Below are positions 41,426 through 49,799 of a DNA stretch of 64,000 nucleotides, in pieces. Source of the DNA: JAWKIW01 sp046331175. Lineage in GTDB: Bacteria > Actinomycetota > Acidimicrobiia > Acidimicrobiales > Acidimicrobilacustridaceae. The notes under the pieces are model-generated. The model was not told where the DNA came from and searched no databases. It was given only the letters and a program-made list of their open reading frames with translations. A program made the position numbers and the translations under genes. Positions within the stretch are counted from its first letter, which is position 1. Each line of letters begins with the position of its first letter. The stretch covers positions 434,001 to 498,000 of the forward strand of contig JAXLRI010000005.1 of NCBI GenBank assembly GCA_046331175.1, given 5' to 3'.

Positions 41426-41428
41426 GTT
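41423..41428 (+). promoter_or_regulatory. -10-like hexamer overlapping the hisA stop codon
   Basis: TAGGTT starts with the TAG stop of hisA and ends ten bases before ATG 41439. It suggests that the inserted phosphodiesterase-like gene can be transcribed independently of the his operon. Confidence 0.5.
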
Positions 41429-41438
41429 CGGCGATCCG

Positions 41439-43088
41439 ATGGTCGACCACGCCGGCGCCAGCCCCGCCCGCGTCCTCCTCCTCGCCGCCGACGCCTGCGA
41501 CGCCGAGGTCGCAGCCGGCTTCGCGGAGGCTGGGACGATGCCCGTTCTCGCCGGCCTGCAGGAGCGAGCGGCCGTCGTCGACACCATCGCGCCGCGCGGT
41601 CTGTTCGTCGGCGCCGTCTGGCCGACCATCATGACCGGCCTCGATGCCGACCGTCACCGGTACTACACGTGGCTCGCCCTCGACGAGGACGGGTACGGGA
41701 CGCACCAGACCACGCCCCTGGTCATGCAGGGCGAGCCGTTCTGGACCGCCCTCGACGCCGCCGGTCGCCGCTGCGCGGTGTTCGACGTCCCCCACAGCCT
41801 CGCCGATCGCACGCCGGACGGGTTCGGCGGCGCGGTGGTCTCCGAGTGGGGCTGCCACGACCGTCACGTCGGTCCGGCCAGCCATCCGCCGGAGCTGCTC
41901 GCCGAGCTCGAGGCCGTCGCCGGCGGCTCGCACTTCGGCGCCGGCGCGACGCCGGGCTTCGACCAGCACGCGCCCTGCGACTACCTGCACCGGTCGCAGC
42001 GCCACCGGTCGCCCGACGAGGTCGCTGCGCTCGTCGACGAGCTTCGGCTCGGGCACGCCCGGAAGCGGGAGGCGTCGCTGGCCCTGCTCGACCGCGCGGG
42101 GTGGGACCTCTTCGTCTCGGTCTTCGGCGAGACCCACTGCACGGGTCACCAGCTGTGGGCCCAGCACGACCGCGACCACCCCCGCCATGACGCCGCGCTG
42201 CGCCGCCGCCTGGGCGACCCGCTGGAAGCGATGTACCGAGACGTCGACGAGACCATCGGCCTGCACCTCCGCCGGGCCGGCGACGACGCCGTCGCCTTCG
42301 TGCTGCTCTCCCACGGCATGGGTCCGCACCACGACGGCACCCACCTGCTCGACCACCTGCTCCTGCGCATCGAGCAGGCGGACGCCGGCCGGCTCGACAC
42401 CGGCTGGCGGACCCGCCTGGTCGGAGGCGTCGTCGATCGCGCTCCCGACGCGGTGCAGGACCGGGTGGGGGCGTGGGCGGCGCCCTGGCTCCGCCGGCGC
42501 CTGGCCGCCGCCCCACCCGAGCCGGCCGACCCGCCCGCCGATGCCGAGGGGATGCTCCCGATCGACCGGTCCCGTCGGTCGTGGTTCTCGATCCCGAACA
42601 ACACCGTCACCGGGGCGATCCGCATCAACGTCGCCGGGCGCGAGCCCGCCGGCGTGGTCGACCCGGCCGAGTACGACCGCGCGTGCGAGCTGATCTCCCG
42701 CCGCCTGCGCGAGGTCGTCGACGTGGACACCGGCCGGCCGCTCGTCACCGACGTCGTCCGGGTCGACCGGGCCATGCGCCGGCGTGACGGCGACGGGCTG
42801 CCCGATCTGCTCGTCGAGTGGGACCACGCCACGCTCGTGGAGCGGGTGTGGTCCCCGCACCTGGGCACCGTGGTCGCTCCGTACGAGCACTGGCGCACCG
42901 GCGACCACCACCGCCGCGGCCGGCTGTTCGTCGTCGGGCCCGGGATCGCCGCCGGCCGTCGGCGTGGACCTCGATCGCTCGCCCACCTGGCCCCCACGCT
43001 GGCGGCCGCCCTCGGGGTGCGGCTCGCCGACGTCGACGGTCGTCCGCAGCAGGACCTGCTGCCCGAGCGGGTCCTGGTGCCGGTGTGA
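41439..43088 (+). CDS. Alkaline phosphatase-superfamily phosphodiesterase-like protein
   Basis: A 549-residue soluble protein resembling type I phosphodiesterase/nucleotide pyrophosphatases. LLLAADACDAEVAAGF gives the first metal-binding Asp, GAVWPTIMTGLDADRH the likely Thr nucleophile in a W-P-T-x-x-T context, LFVSVFGETHCTGHQLW a second metal cluster (His replacing the usual Asp-x-x-x-H), and FVLLSHGMGPHHDGTHLLDHLL the S-H-G-M motif. A C-terminal part has WFSIPNNTVTGAIRINVAGREPAG. Such proteins occur in glycan and surface-polymer loci. It sits between hisA and hisF, 13 bases after hisA, and overlaps the next glycosyltransferase by GTGA. Confidence 0.8.
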   Translation: MVDHAGASPARVLLLAADACDAEVAAGFAEAGTMPVLAGLQERAAVVDTIAPRGLFVGAVWPTIMTGLDADRHRYYTWLALDEDGYGTHQTTPLVMQGEPFWTALDAAGRRCAVFDVPHSLADRTPDGFGGAVVSEWGCHDRHVGPASHPPELLAELEAVAGGSHFGAGATPGFDQHAPCDYLHRSQRHRSPDEVAALVDELRLGHARKREASLALLDRAGWDLFVSVFGETHCTGHQLWAQHDRDHPRHDAALRRRLGDPLEAMYRDVDETIGLHLRRAGDDAVAFVLLSHGMGPHHDGTHLLDHLLLRIEQADAGRLDTGWRTRLVGGVVDRAPDAVQDRVGAWAAPWLRRRLAAAPPEPADPPADAEGMLPIDRSRRSWFSIPNNTVTGAIRINVAGREPAGVVDPAEYDRACELISRRLREVVDVDTGRPLVTDVVRVDRAMRRRDGDGLPDLLVEWDHATLVERVWSPHLGTVVAPYEHWRTGDHHRRGRLFVVGPGIAAGRRRGPRSLAHLAPTLAAALGVRLADVDGRPQQDLLPERVLVPV

Positions 43089-44212
43089 GCGGCTCGTCGC
43101 ACGGCTCGCGCCCGTCCGCCGATCGCCGGCTGGGATCGTGGGCGGCACGGGCTCGGGCGGCGGTCGGTCGCCGACGGGCGCTGTGGCGGCGGCTGCAGGA
43201 GGTGCCGGCCGAGCTCGACGCCCAGGAGCGGGTGGTCGCCGAGCAGGCCGGCGAGGTCGAGCTGCTCGGGTCGGCGCACCACGACACCCGGATGGTGGCC
43301 GACCACGCCCTCGAGGTGGCGGGCACCGCCCTGGCCTCGGCCGCCGACCTCCGGCCCTGGATCGAGCAGCTCGACGGCCGCACCGCGGGCGAGGCCGAGA
43401 AGGCCGCCGTGGTCCACGACCACGAGCTGCGCCTCGAGCGGATCGAGCGGCAGCTGGCGGTCGTCGCCTGCACCCGGCTGCTGCAGCACACGGCCGTGGC
43501 CGAGGACGTGCTCGTGTCGGTGATCATGCCCACCTTCGACCGGGCCCACCTGCTGCCGGCGGCCATCGGCTCGGTCCTCGACCAGAGCTACGGGCGGTGG
43601 GAGCTGCTGATCGTCGACGACGGCAGCACCGACGGCACCGCCGAGCTGCTCGATGGCTACGGCGACGAGCGCGTCCGGCGCTTCACCACGCCCCACGTCG
43701 GCGCGTCCGGGGCCCGCAACCGGGCGCTCGACGACGTGCGGGGCGAGATCGTCACCTACCTCGACTCCGACAACCGGCTCGACCGCGAGTGGCTCAAGGC
43801 GGTGGTGTGGGCGTTCTCGGTGCACCCCGACGCCACGGTCCTCTACGGCGCTCGGATCATCGACCACCCCGAGCGCGTGTACGGGCCCGACGTCGGCCCG
43901 TTCCCCGTGGTGCAGTTCGAGCCCTTCGACCGCGCCGCGCTGGAGGAGGGCAACTTCGCCGACATGGGCGTCATCGCCCACCGCCACGGCCTGGGGGTCC
44001 GCTTCGACGCCGATCTGCGCTGGTACGGCGACTGGGACCTGTTCCTCCAGCTCACCGCCGACGGCCCGCCGGTCGAGCTGCCGGCCGTCGCCGTGCACTA
44101 CGCGACGGCGCCCGAGGACCGCCTCACCCCGGTGCCCGGTGCCCCCGAGGACCCGCGGATCGAGGCCGACCTCCGCCGAGTGCAGGATCGCCACCGTCGG
44201 ACCGACCGGTAG
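43085..44212 (+). CDS. Family 2 glycosyltransferase with coiled-coil N-terminus
   Basis: A 375-residue protein. Residues about 15-130 are helical with coiled-coil character (ELDAQERVVAEQAGEVELL, HDHELRLERIERQLAVVA). The GT-A domain begins near 136 with VSVIMPTFDRAHLLPAAIGSVLDQSYGRWELLIVDDGSTDGTAELL, has GASGARNRALDD, TYLDSDNRLDREWL (the D-x-D-type metal site is DSDN), and FDADLRWYGDWDLFLQLT with the acceptor-side Asp. Sugar and acceptor are unknown. GTG 43085 overlaps the phosphodiesterase stop (GTGA). Its stop TAG (44210-44212) begins a TAGCCT hexamer upstream of hisF. Confidence 0.87.
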   Translation: MSGSSHGSRPSADRRLGSWAARARAAVGRRRALWRRLQEVPAELDAQERVVAEQAGEVELLGSAHHDTRMVADHALEVAGTALASAADLRPWIEQLDGRTAGEAEKAAVVHDHELRLERIERQLAVVACTRLLQHTAVAEDVLVSVIMPTFDRAHLLPAAIGSVLDQSYGRWELLIVDDGSTDGTAELLDGYGDERVRRFTTPHVGASGARNRALDDVRGEIVTYLDSDNRLDREWLKAVVWAFSVHPDATVLYGARIIDHPERVYGPDVGPFPVVQFEPFDRAALEEGNFADMGVIAHRHGLGVRFDADLRWYGDWDLFLQLTADGPPVELPAVAVHYATAPEDRLTPVPGAPEDPRIEADLRRVQDRHRRTDR

Positions 44213-44215
44213 CCT
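44210..44215 (+). promoter_or_regulatory. -10-like hexamer overlapping the glycosyltransferase stop
   Basis: TAGCCT begins with the TAG stop of the glycosyltransferase and ends six bases before the hisF GTG at 44222, so hisF probably has its own leaderless transcript. Confidence 0.5.
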
Positions 44216-44221
44216 GCCGCC

Positions 44222-45028
44222 GTGCACGCCGCCCGGATCATCCCCTGCCTCGACGTCGACGCTGGTCGCGTGGTCAAGGGCGTCAACTTCGTCGACCTGC
44301 GCGACGCCGGCGACCCCGTCGAGCTGGCCGCCCGCTACGACGACGAGGGGGCCGACGAGCTGGTGTTCCTCGACATCACGGCCTCGAGCGATCAGCGTGA
44401 CACCATCGTCGAGGTCGTGCGCCGCACCGCCGAGCAGGTCTTCATCCCGTTCACGATCGGAGGGGGCATCCGCACCGTCGACGACGCCCGTCGGCTGCTG
44501 CGGGCCGGTGCCGACAAGGTCTCGATCAACACCGCAGCCGTCGAGCGCCCCGGGCTCATCGGGGAGATCGCCGCCGAGTTCGGCGTCCAGTGCTGCGTGG
44601 TGGCCGTCGACGCCCGGCGGTGCCGCGACGACGACGTCCACCCGCCGACGGACAGCGGGTTCCGCGTGTACACCCACGGCGGCCGCACGCCGATCGAGCT
44701 CGACGCCGTGGCCTGGGCCGTCGAGGCCGAGCAGCGGGGAGCCGGCGAGATCCTGCTCACCTCGATGGACCGCGACGGCACCCGCGACGGCTTCGACCTC
44801 GAGCTGACCCGGCTGGTGGCCGACGCGGTCGGCATCCCGGTCATCGCCTCCGGTGGGGTCGGCACCCTCGACCACCTCGCCGACGGCGTGCTCGACGGGC
44901 ACGCCGACGCCGTGCTGGCGGCGTCGATCTTCCACTTCGGCGAGCACACCGTCGCCGAGGCGAAGGATCGCCTCGAGGCGCGCGGCGTCACGGTCCGGCC
45001 GGCATCGGCCGGCGGCGACGACACCTGA
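44222..45028 (+). CDS. hisF: Imidazole glycerol phosphate synthase, cyclase subunit
   Basis: A 268-residue beta/alpha barrel. ARIIPCLDVDAGRVVKGVNF has catalytic Asp11, DITASSDQRDTIVEVV and FTIGGGIRTVDDARRLLRAGADKVSINTAAV are phosphate-binding loops, and LLTSMDRDGTRDGFDLEL has the second catalytic Asp. It uses ammonia from HisH to form imidazole glycerol phosphate and AICAR. Start GTG 44222 lies nine bases after the glycosyltransferase stop, with TAGCCT six bases upstream. A short CCGCC-TCC-GGCGG hairpin (45046-45058) follows the gene. Confidence 0.96.
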   Translation: MHAARIIPCLDVDAGRVVKGVNFVDLRDAGDPVELAARYDDEGADELVFLDITASSDQRDTIVEVVRRTAEQVFIPFTIGGGIRTVDDARRLLRAGADKVSINTAAVERPGLIGEIAAEFGVQCCVVAVDARRCRDDDVHPPTDSGFRVYTHGGRTPIELDAVAWAVEAEQRGAGEILLTSMDRDGTRDGFDLELTRLVADAVGIPVIASGGVGTLDHLADGVLDGHADAVLAASIFHFGEHTVAEAKDRLEARGVTVRPASAGGDDT

Positions 45029-45246
45029 CGGGGGAGGAGATCGGTCCGCCTCCGGCGGGTCCGGTTGCGGCTTCGCGGCCTCCCTGCCGTCCGCACGCCA
45101 CCTCGTGCAGCGCACGATCTGGGCTCAAGGGCCCACGCCGATGGGTCGATGGACCTGTAGGGGGATGACCGGGAGACCGGTGGCGAAGGCGATGCGAGCA
45201 CCAACGCACCATCGGTAGAGACACCCGAACCCAGCGGAGACCCCTC

Positions 45247-45555
45247 ATGCCTCCCAGGCCACGTTTCGCGTCGCGCCCCGTCCCGGGTCCCACCGGGCCG
45301 ACGACGCTCTTCCACATCACCCACGAACGCCACGTGCGGATGGTGGAGGTGCTGGGCCGCACCACCACCGAGGTCGCCATCGACCTGCGCGAGGTCGAGG
45401 AGGTCACGGTCATCGACCTGCGGCCCCACCTGGCCGACGACGGGCTGGGCTCCGACGGCCTCCTCACCGCCGACGATCCCGACACCGAGCCCGGCACCGA
45501 GCCCGAAGGCGATCCCGGCGGCGATCCCGGCTGGGACGGCGGCGGCGCCGCCTGA
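45247..45555 (+). CDS. Small hypothetical protein with acidic Gly/Pro tail
   Basis: A 102-residue protein starting at ATG 45247 with GGAG about eight bases upstream. Residues 20-60 form a possible small beta domain (TTLFHITHERHVRMVEVLGRTTTEVAIDLREVEEVTVIDLRPHL); the rest is a low-complexity Asp/Glu/Gly/Pro tail (TEPGTEPEGDPGGDPGWDGGG). No family is recognised. The 218-bp gap upstream contains several short inverted repeats but no clear -10 element, so it has a 5' leader unlike most neighbours. Confidence 0.55.
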   Translation: MPPRPRFASRPVPGPTGPTTLFHITHERHVRMVEVLGRTTTEVAIDLREVEEVTVIDLRPHLADDGLGSDGLLTADDPDTEPGTEPEGDPGGDPGWDGGGAA

Positions 45556-45562
45556 GGCTCCA

Positions 45563-45582
45563 CCCCGGCGGCGGGGCCGGGG
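45563..45582. terminator. 7-bp hairpin between convergent genes
   Basis: CCCCGGC (45563-45569) pairs with GCCGGGG (45576-45582) around a six-base loop. It occupies most of the 28-base gap between the stops at 45555 and 45584. Confidence 0.45.
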
Positions 45583-45583
45583 A

Positions 45584-46219
45584 TCAGCGCCGGCCGCGGG
45601 GGAGCGAGCCCACCAGGAGGTCGACCAGGCGGTCGGTGCGGCCGGCCAGGAAGTGGTCGGCCCCGGCGATCACCTCGAGGTCCGTGGCCACCCAGTCGGC
45701 CACCTTGGCTCGGCATGCATCGGGCGGGTTGAACTGGTCGCGCTCGGGCACGGCCAGCAGCTTGGGGCGGGGGTCGGCGCCGGCGACGTACTCGGCGGGC
45801 GTGAGGATGCGCAGCGGTGGGGCCACCGCGAACCAGCGGTCGATCCGCTCGTCGAGCACCGACAGCGACACGTCGGCCCCGAAGCTCCACCCCGCCACCA
45901 CGACGGGCAGCCCGGGGGCGAGGGCCTCGAGCGCATCGAGGCCGGCGACCACGTCCTGGCGCTCGTCGCGCCCGCCGCCGTGCGAGCCCGAGCTGCCCTC
46001 GACGCCACGGAAGTTGAACCGGACGACGGCACAGGCGTGGTCGGGCAGGTTGACGAACAGCTCGCTGGTGACCAGCGACCGCATCGATCCGCCCTGGAGC
46101 GGGTGCGGGTGGGCGAGCAGGACCGCGGCGGTGGCCCCGTCGGGCACCACCGCCTCGGCCTCCAGGTCGACGTCGTCGGCGGTCGTCAGGCTGAGCACCT
46201 CGACGGCGTGCGCGCTCAT
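45584..46219 (-). CDS. Alpha/beta hydrolase of the YfhR/dienelactone-hydrolase-like type
   Basis: A 211-residue compact alpha/beta hydrolase. AVLLAHPHPLQGGSMRSLVTSEL, ACAVVRFNFRGVEGSSGSHGGG and VVVAGWSFGADVSLSVLD (nucleophilic Ser in G-W-S-F-G) are typical of the small serine hydrolases once called KANL3/Tex30-like or COG2945. RPKLLAVPERDQFNPP gives the Asp region and GADHFLAGRTDRLVD the His. The substrate is unknown. ATG 46219 is 56 bases from the divergent GroES-like start; a 12-bp palindrome between them holds TACCGT on both strands. Confidence 0.85.
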   Translation of the reverse strand: MSAHAVEVLSLTTADDVDLEAEAVVPDGATAAVLLAHPHPLQGGSMRSLVTSELFVNLPDHACAVVRFNFRGVEGSSGSHGGGRDERQDVVAGLDALEALAPGLPVVVAGWSFGADVSLSVLDERIDRWFAVAPPLRILTPAEYVAGADPRPKLLAVPERDQFNPPDACRAKVADWVATDLEVIAGADHFLAGRTDRLVDLLVGSLPRGRR

Positions 46220-46258
46220 GGTCGGGTGTCGCCCTGGAGGTGTCCGCTCACGGGCGCA

Positions 46259-46270
46259 GACGGTACCGTC
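46259..46270. promoter_or_regulatory. 12-bp palindrome GACGGTACCGTC with back-to-back -10 hexamers
   Basis: The perfect palindrome reads TACCGT on both strands. On the plus strand (46264-46269) it lies six bases before the GroES-like GTG; on the minus strand it lies about 40 bases upstream of ATG 46219. It may be a shared promoter element or a repressor site. Confidence 0.5.
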
Positions 46271-46275
46271 GGGGC

Positions 46276-46731
46276 GTGACCGACGCCGACATCGCCGAGG
46301 AGCCCATCGCCGAGGAGCCGATCGCCGAGGCCACCACCGACCTGTCGGCCGGGGCCGACGACGAGCGCCGCGACGACACCCCGACCTCCCGGTCGAGCCA
46401 GCGCTTCGACCGCCTCGACAAGCTGCCCATCAAGATGCTCAACGACCGCATCCTCGTGCGGATCGGCGGCAACGAGGGCGAGCGGCGCTCGAGCGGCGGC
46501 ATCCTCATCCCGGCCACCGCCCAGATGGGCAAGCGGCTCGCCTGGGCCGAGGTGGTGGCCGTCGGCCCCAACGTGCGGGCCATGGAGCCGGGCGACCAGG
46601 TGCTGTTCAACCCCGAGGACCGCTACGAGGTCGAGGTGCGCGGCGAGGACTTCATCATCCTGCGCGAGCGCGACATCCACGCCGTGGCCGCCACCCGCCT
46701 CGAAGAGGGCTCGACCGGCCTCTACCTCTGA
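46276..46731 (+). CDS. GroES-like co-chaperonin with acidic N-terminal extension
   Basis: A 151-residue protein. The Cpn10 domain spans about residues 50-150: LPIKMLNDRILVRIGGNEGERRSSGGILIPATAQM, WAEVVAVGPNVRAMEPGDQVLFNPEDRYEVEVRGEDFIILRERDIHAV. GroES itself is about 95 residues; this protein adds some 50 acidic residues with a repeated AEEPI motif. The mobile loop (GERRSSGGILIP) differs from the usual E-x-x-T-x-x-G-I-V-L. No groEL is adjacent, so it is probably a divergent second GroES. GTG 46276 follows TACCGT by six bases. Confidence 0.85.
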   Translation: MTDADIAEEPIAEEPIAEATTDLSAGADDERRDDTPTSRSSQRFDRLDKLPIKMLNDRILVRIGGNEGERRSSGGILIPATAQMGKRLAWAEVVAVGPNVRAMEPGDQVLFNPEDRYEVEVRGEDFIILRERDIHAVAATRLEEGSTGLYL

Positions 46732-46821
46732 GCCGGGACCCGGGCGTCCCCCATCCCGGGGCCGGCGGTGCCCACCAACCCGTTTCGAACGCGGCGGCGG
46801 CCGCTTCTAGGCTCTGGCGCC

Positions 46822-47211
46822 ATGCCCGTCGCCACCCCCATCAGCGTCACCGAGGACCAGCTCGCACTCGTGAAGTACGACGCCCACGGGCTCGTGCCCG
46901 CCATCGTCCAGGAGGAGGGCACCGGTCGCATCCTCATGATGGCGTGGATGAACGAGGAGTCCCTGGGCCGCACCTTCGCCGAGGGCCGGACGGTGTTCTG
47001 GAGCCGATCCCGCCAGGAGCTGTGGCGCAAGGGCGACACCTCGGGCGATCGCCAGTTCGTGCGCGAGGCCTACTACGACTGCGACGGCGACACCCTGCTG
47101 TTCGTCGTCGAGCAGGAGGGCAAGGGTGCCTGCCACACCGGCGAGTACTCGTGCTTCTTCCGCCGCTTCGGCGAGGGCTTCACCACCGCGACCCCCGACC
47201 ACGCCGGCTGA
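46822..47211 (+). CDS. hisI: Phosphoribosyl-AMP cyclohydrolase
   Basis: A 129-residue monofunctional HisI, without HisE fusion. It has LVPAIVQEEGTGRILMMAWMNEESLGRTFAEGRTVFWSRSRQELWRKGDTSG and YYDCDGDTLLFVVEQEGKGACHTGEYSCFFRR, with the zinc cysteines and metal-binding D-C-D-G-D. It opens the purine ring in the third step of histidine synthesis. ATG 46822 follows TAGGCT (46808-46813) by eight bases. trpE starts only 28 bases downstream, so hisI and trpE are probably co-transcribed. Confidence 0.96.
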   Translation: MPVATPISVTEDQLALVKYDAHGLVPAIVQEEGTGRILMMAWMNEESLGRTFAEGRTVFWSRSRQELWRKGDTSGDRQFVREAYYDCDGDTLLFVVEQEGKGACHTGEYSCFFRRFGEGFTTATPDHAG

Positions 47212-47239
47212 TCCCGCGCCACCCACGCCCGGCGCTCCC

Positions 47240-48763
47240 GTGATCCGCCCGTCCCGCGACGAGTTCAAGCAGCTGGCCCGCGACCACACGGTCGTGCCGG
47301 TCTGGCGCGAGCTGGTGGCCGACCTCACCACGCCGGTGGCCGCCTTCGCCCGCCTGTGCCGGGGTGACGAGCCGGGCTTCCTGCTCGAGTCGGTCGAGCA
47401 CGCCGAGCGGTGGAGCCGCTGGTCCTTCGTCGGCCGCCGTGCTGCCGCCACCCTGGTGTCCATCGACGGGCAGGTGCGCGTCGAGGGCGGCACCCTGCCG
47501 CCGGGCATCCGCACCGACGCCGGCATCCTCGCCGCCCTCGAGGACGTGCTCGCCCAGTACCGCTCGCCGGCGCTCGACGACCTGCCCCCGCTGCACGGCG
47601 GCCTCGTCGGCTACCTCGGCTACGACGTGGTGCGCGAGGTCGAGCGGCTCCCCGACGTCCCCGACGACGACCGGCACCTGCCCGACGCCGTGCTGTCGAT
47701 CATCGGCGAGCTGGCCGCCTACGACCACTTCCGGCAGCGGGTGAGCCTGATCTCCAACGCCTACGTGTTCGGCGATCCCACCGACGCCGACCTCGATCGG
47801 ATCTACGACGAGGCGGTCGCCCGCCTCGACCAGCTCGCTGCCGACGGGGCCACCCCGCTCGACGAGCCGATGATGGAGCCGCCCGACCCCGCCGACCCGC
47901 TGCCCGAGGTCACGTCGTCCATCGGCAGCGAGGCCTACCAGCGGGCCGTCGCCGCCTCCAAGGAGCACATCCTCGCCGGCGACATCTTCCAGGTCGTCCT
48001 CTCGCAGCGCTTCGACCTCGACCTCGAGGCCGACCCCTTCGACGTCTACCGGGTGCTGCGGCAGGTCAACCCCAGCCCGTACATGTACTTCGTGCGCCAC
48101 CCGGAGGTGACCCTGGTCGGGTCGTCGCCCGAGCCGATGGTGCAGCTGCTCGACGGCCGGGTCATCTCCCGGCCGATCGCCGGCACCCGCCGTCGGGGGC
48201 GCACCGAGGAGGAGGACCGCCGCCTCGGGGCCGAGCTCATCGAGCACCCCAAGGAGATCGCCGAGCACGTGATGCTGGTCGACCTCGCCCGGAACGACGT
48301 CGGCCGCGTGGTGCGCTTCGGCACCGAGCAGCTCGACGAGATGATGGTCCTCGAGCGCTACAGCCATGTGATGCACATCACCTCGCAGGTGTCGGGTGAG
48401 CTGGCCGAGGGCCGCACGCCCATCGACGTGCTGCGGGCCACCCTGCCGGCCGGCACGGTGTCGGGGGCGCCCAAGGTGCGCGCCATGGAGATCATCGACG
48501 AGCTGGAGCCGGTCAAGCGGGGCCCGTACGCCGGGGTGGTCGGCTACCTCGACTTCTCGGGCAACATCGACACCGCCATCGCCATCCGCACCATGGTCGT
48601 CGGCCCCGACGGGCACGCCGCCGTCCAGGCCGGTGCGGGCGTGGTCGCCGACTCGGTCCCCGAGCACGAGGACCTCGAGTGCCACAACAAGGCCCGGGCG
48701 CTGCTCGCGGCGATCCCCGCCGCTCGTCGCATGCGGGTGGCGCGCGAGGCCCGCTCGTCCTGA
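47240..48763 (+). CDS. trpE: Anthranilate synthase component I
   Basis: A 507-residue chorismate-using enzyme. The N-terminal domain has FLLESVEHAERWSRWSFVG, where the L-L-E-S segment is the tryptophan feedback site. The C-terminal domain has DIFQVVLSQRFD, NPSPYMYFV, VGSSPEPMV, RPIAGTRRRGRTEEED, EHVMLVDLARNDVGRV, YSHVMHITSQVSGEL, PAGTVSGAPKVRAMEIIDELEP and GPYAGVVGYLDFSGNIDTAIAIRT. It makes anthranilate with a TrpG amidotransferase not present here. The start is GTG 47240 with no strong Shine-Dalgarno, 28 bases after hisI. No attenuator leader is possible in that space, so regulation is probably by feedback. Confidence 0.95.
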   Translation: MIRPSRDEFKQLARDHTVVPVWRELVADLTTPVAAFARLCRGDEPGFLLESVEHAERWSRWSFVGRRAAATLVSIDGQVRVEGGTLPPGIRTDAGILAALEDVLAQYRSPALDDLPPLHGGLVGYLGYDVVREVERLPDVPDDDRHLPDAVLSIIGELAAYDHFRQRVSLISNAYVFGDPTDADLDRIYDEAVARLDQLAADGATPLDEPMMEPPDPADPLPEVTSSIGSEAYQRAVAASKEHILAGDIFQVVLSQRFDLDLEADPFDVYRVLRQVNPSPYMYFVRHPEVTLVGSSPEPMVQLLDGRVISRPIAGTRRRGRTEEEDRRLGAELIEHPKEIAEHVMLVDLARNDVGRVVRFGTEQLDEMMVLERYSHVMHITSQVSGELAEGRTPIDVLRATLPAGTVSGAPKVRAMEIIDELEPVKRGPYAGVVGYLDFSGNIDTAIAIRTMVVGPDGHAAVQAGAGVVADSVPEHEDLECHNKARALLAAIPAARRMRVAREARSS

Positions 48764-48794
48764 TGCTCGGGTCGGTCCGGGTACCGTGCCCGCC

Positions 48795-49724
48795 ATGACC
48801 GACGTGCTCGACCTCGACGACGGCTACCGGGCGCTCCGCGAGGACGTGGCGGGGGTGCGCCTCCCCCGTGACGTGGTGGTGGTGACCGGTCCCGACGCCG
48901 TGACCTACCTCCAGGGCCAGCTCTCCCAGGACGTGGCCGGGCTGGCCGTGGGGGCGTCGGCGTGGTCGTTCCTGCTGTCGCCGCAGGGCAAGGTCGACGC
49001 CTGGCTGCGCCTCACCCGCCTCGACGACGAGCGGGTGGTGCTCGACGCCGACGCCGGCATCGGCGAGGTGCTGCTGGCTCGGCTCGAGCGGTTCAAGCTG
49101 CGCACGAAGGCCGACCTCGAGCTGCAGGTCGGGTGGTCGTGCGTGGCGGTCCGCGGACCGCGCGCCGGCACCGTCGCCATCGATCGCACCACCGCGGTCG
49201 TGGTGGCGCCCGTCGCGTGGCCCGGAGGCGTTGTCGGGGCCGATCTCGTCGGACCCGACCCGGCGGTGCCGGTCGCCGTGCCGCTCGCCCCGGTCGAGGC
49301 GCTCGATGCGGTGCGGATCGAGTGCGGGGTGCCCGTGGTGGGGCGCGAGCTGCACGCCGACACCATCCCGGCCGAGGCGGGCGCCTGGGTGATCGATGCC
49401 TCGGTCAGCTTCACCAAGGGCTGCTACACGGGCCAGGAGCTGGTGGCCCGCATCGACAGCCGGGGTGGTCACGTGCCCCGACCGGTGCGCGCCCTCGTGC
49501 TGGGGGAGGGCGTCGTGCCCGACCACCTCCCGCCGGTCGGCGCGGTGGTCGTCGCCGGCGACCAGGAGGCCGGGGCCCTGACCAGCGTCGCCTGGTCGCC
49601 CGGCCACGGCACGGCGGTGGCGTTGGCCCCCCTGGCCCGAGCGGTCGAGCCGCCCGTCGCGGTCGAGGTGGCCTGGGAGGGCACCCGCCGGCCGGCTCGG
49701 GTCGTCGAGCTGCCGATCACCTGA
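48795..49724 (+). CDS. YgfZ/GcvT-domain folate-binding protein
   Basis: A 309-residue protein with GcvT-like folds. VTGPDAVTYLQGQLSQDVAGL and SFLLSPQGKVDAWLRL are in the N-terminal part, and FTKGCYTGQELVARIDSRGGHVPR carries the YgfZ signature K-G-C-Y-x-G-Q-E with its conserved Cys. YgfZ assists iron-sulfur enzyme maintenance in a folate-dependent way. ATG 48795 follows TACCGT (48782-48787) by seven bases. It follows trpE by 31 bases but seems to have its own promoter. It converges on the sensor kinase gene. Confidence 0.9.
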   Translation: MTDVLDLDDGYRALREDVAGVRLPRDVVVVTGPDAVTYLQGQLSQDVAGLAVGASAWSFLLSPQGKVDAWLRLTRLDDERVVLDADAGIGEVLLARLERFKLRTKADLELQVGWSCVAVRGPRAGTVAIDRTTAVVVAPVAWPGGVVGADLVGPDPAVPVAVPLAPVEALDAVRIECGVPVVGRELHADTIPAEAGAWVIDASVSFTKGCYTGQELVARIDSRGGHVPRPVRALVLGEGVVPDHLPPVGAVVVAGDQEAGALTSVAWSPGHGTAVALAPLARAVEPPVAVEVAWEGTRRPARVVELPIT

Positions 49725-49799
49725 CCGGGCGCCGTCGAGGTGGTCCGCGGCGGCCGCGGGGGCGGTCGCCGGTCGCGGCGTCGTGGGCATCGGTGCGGC

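Noticed and set aside
47212..47239. Attenuator or T-box before trpE
   Set aside because: Only 28 bases separate hisI from trpE, too short for either element.
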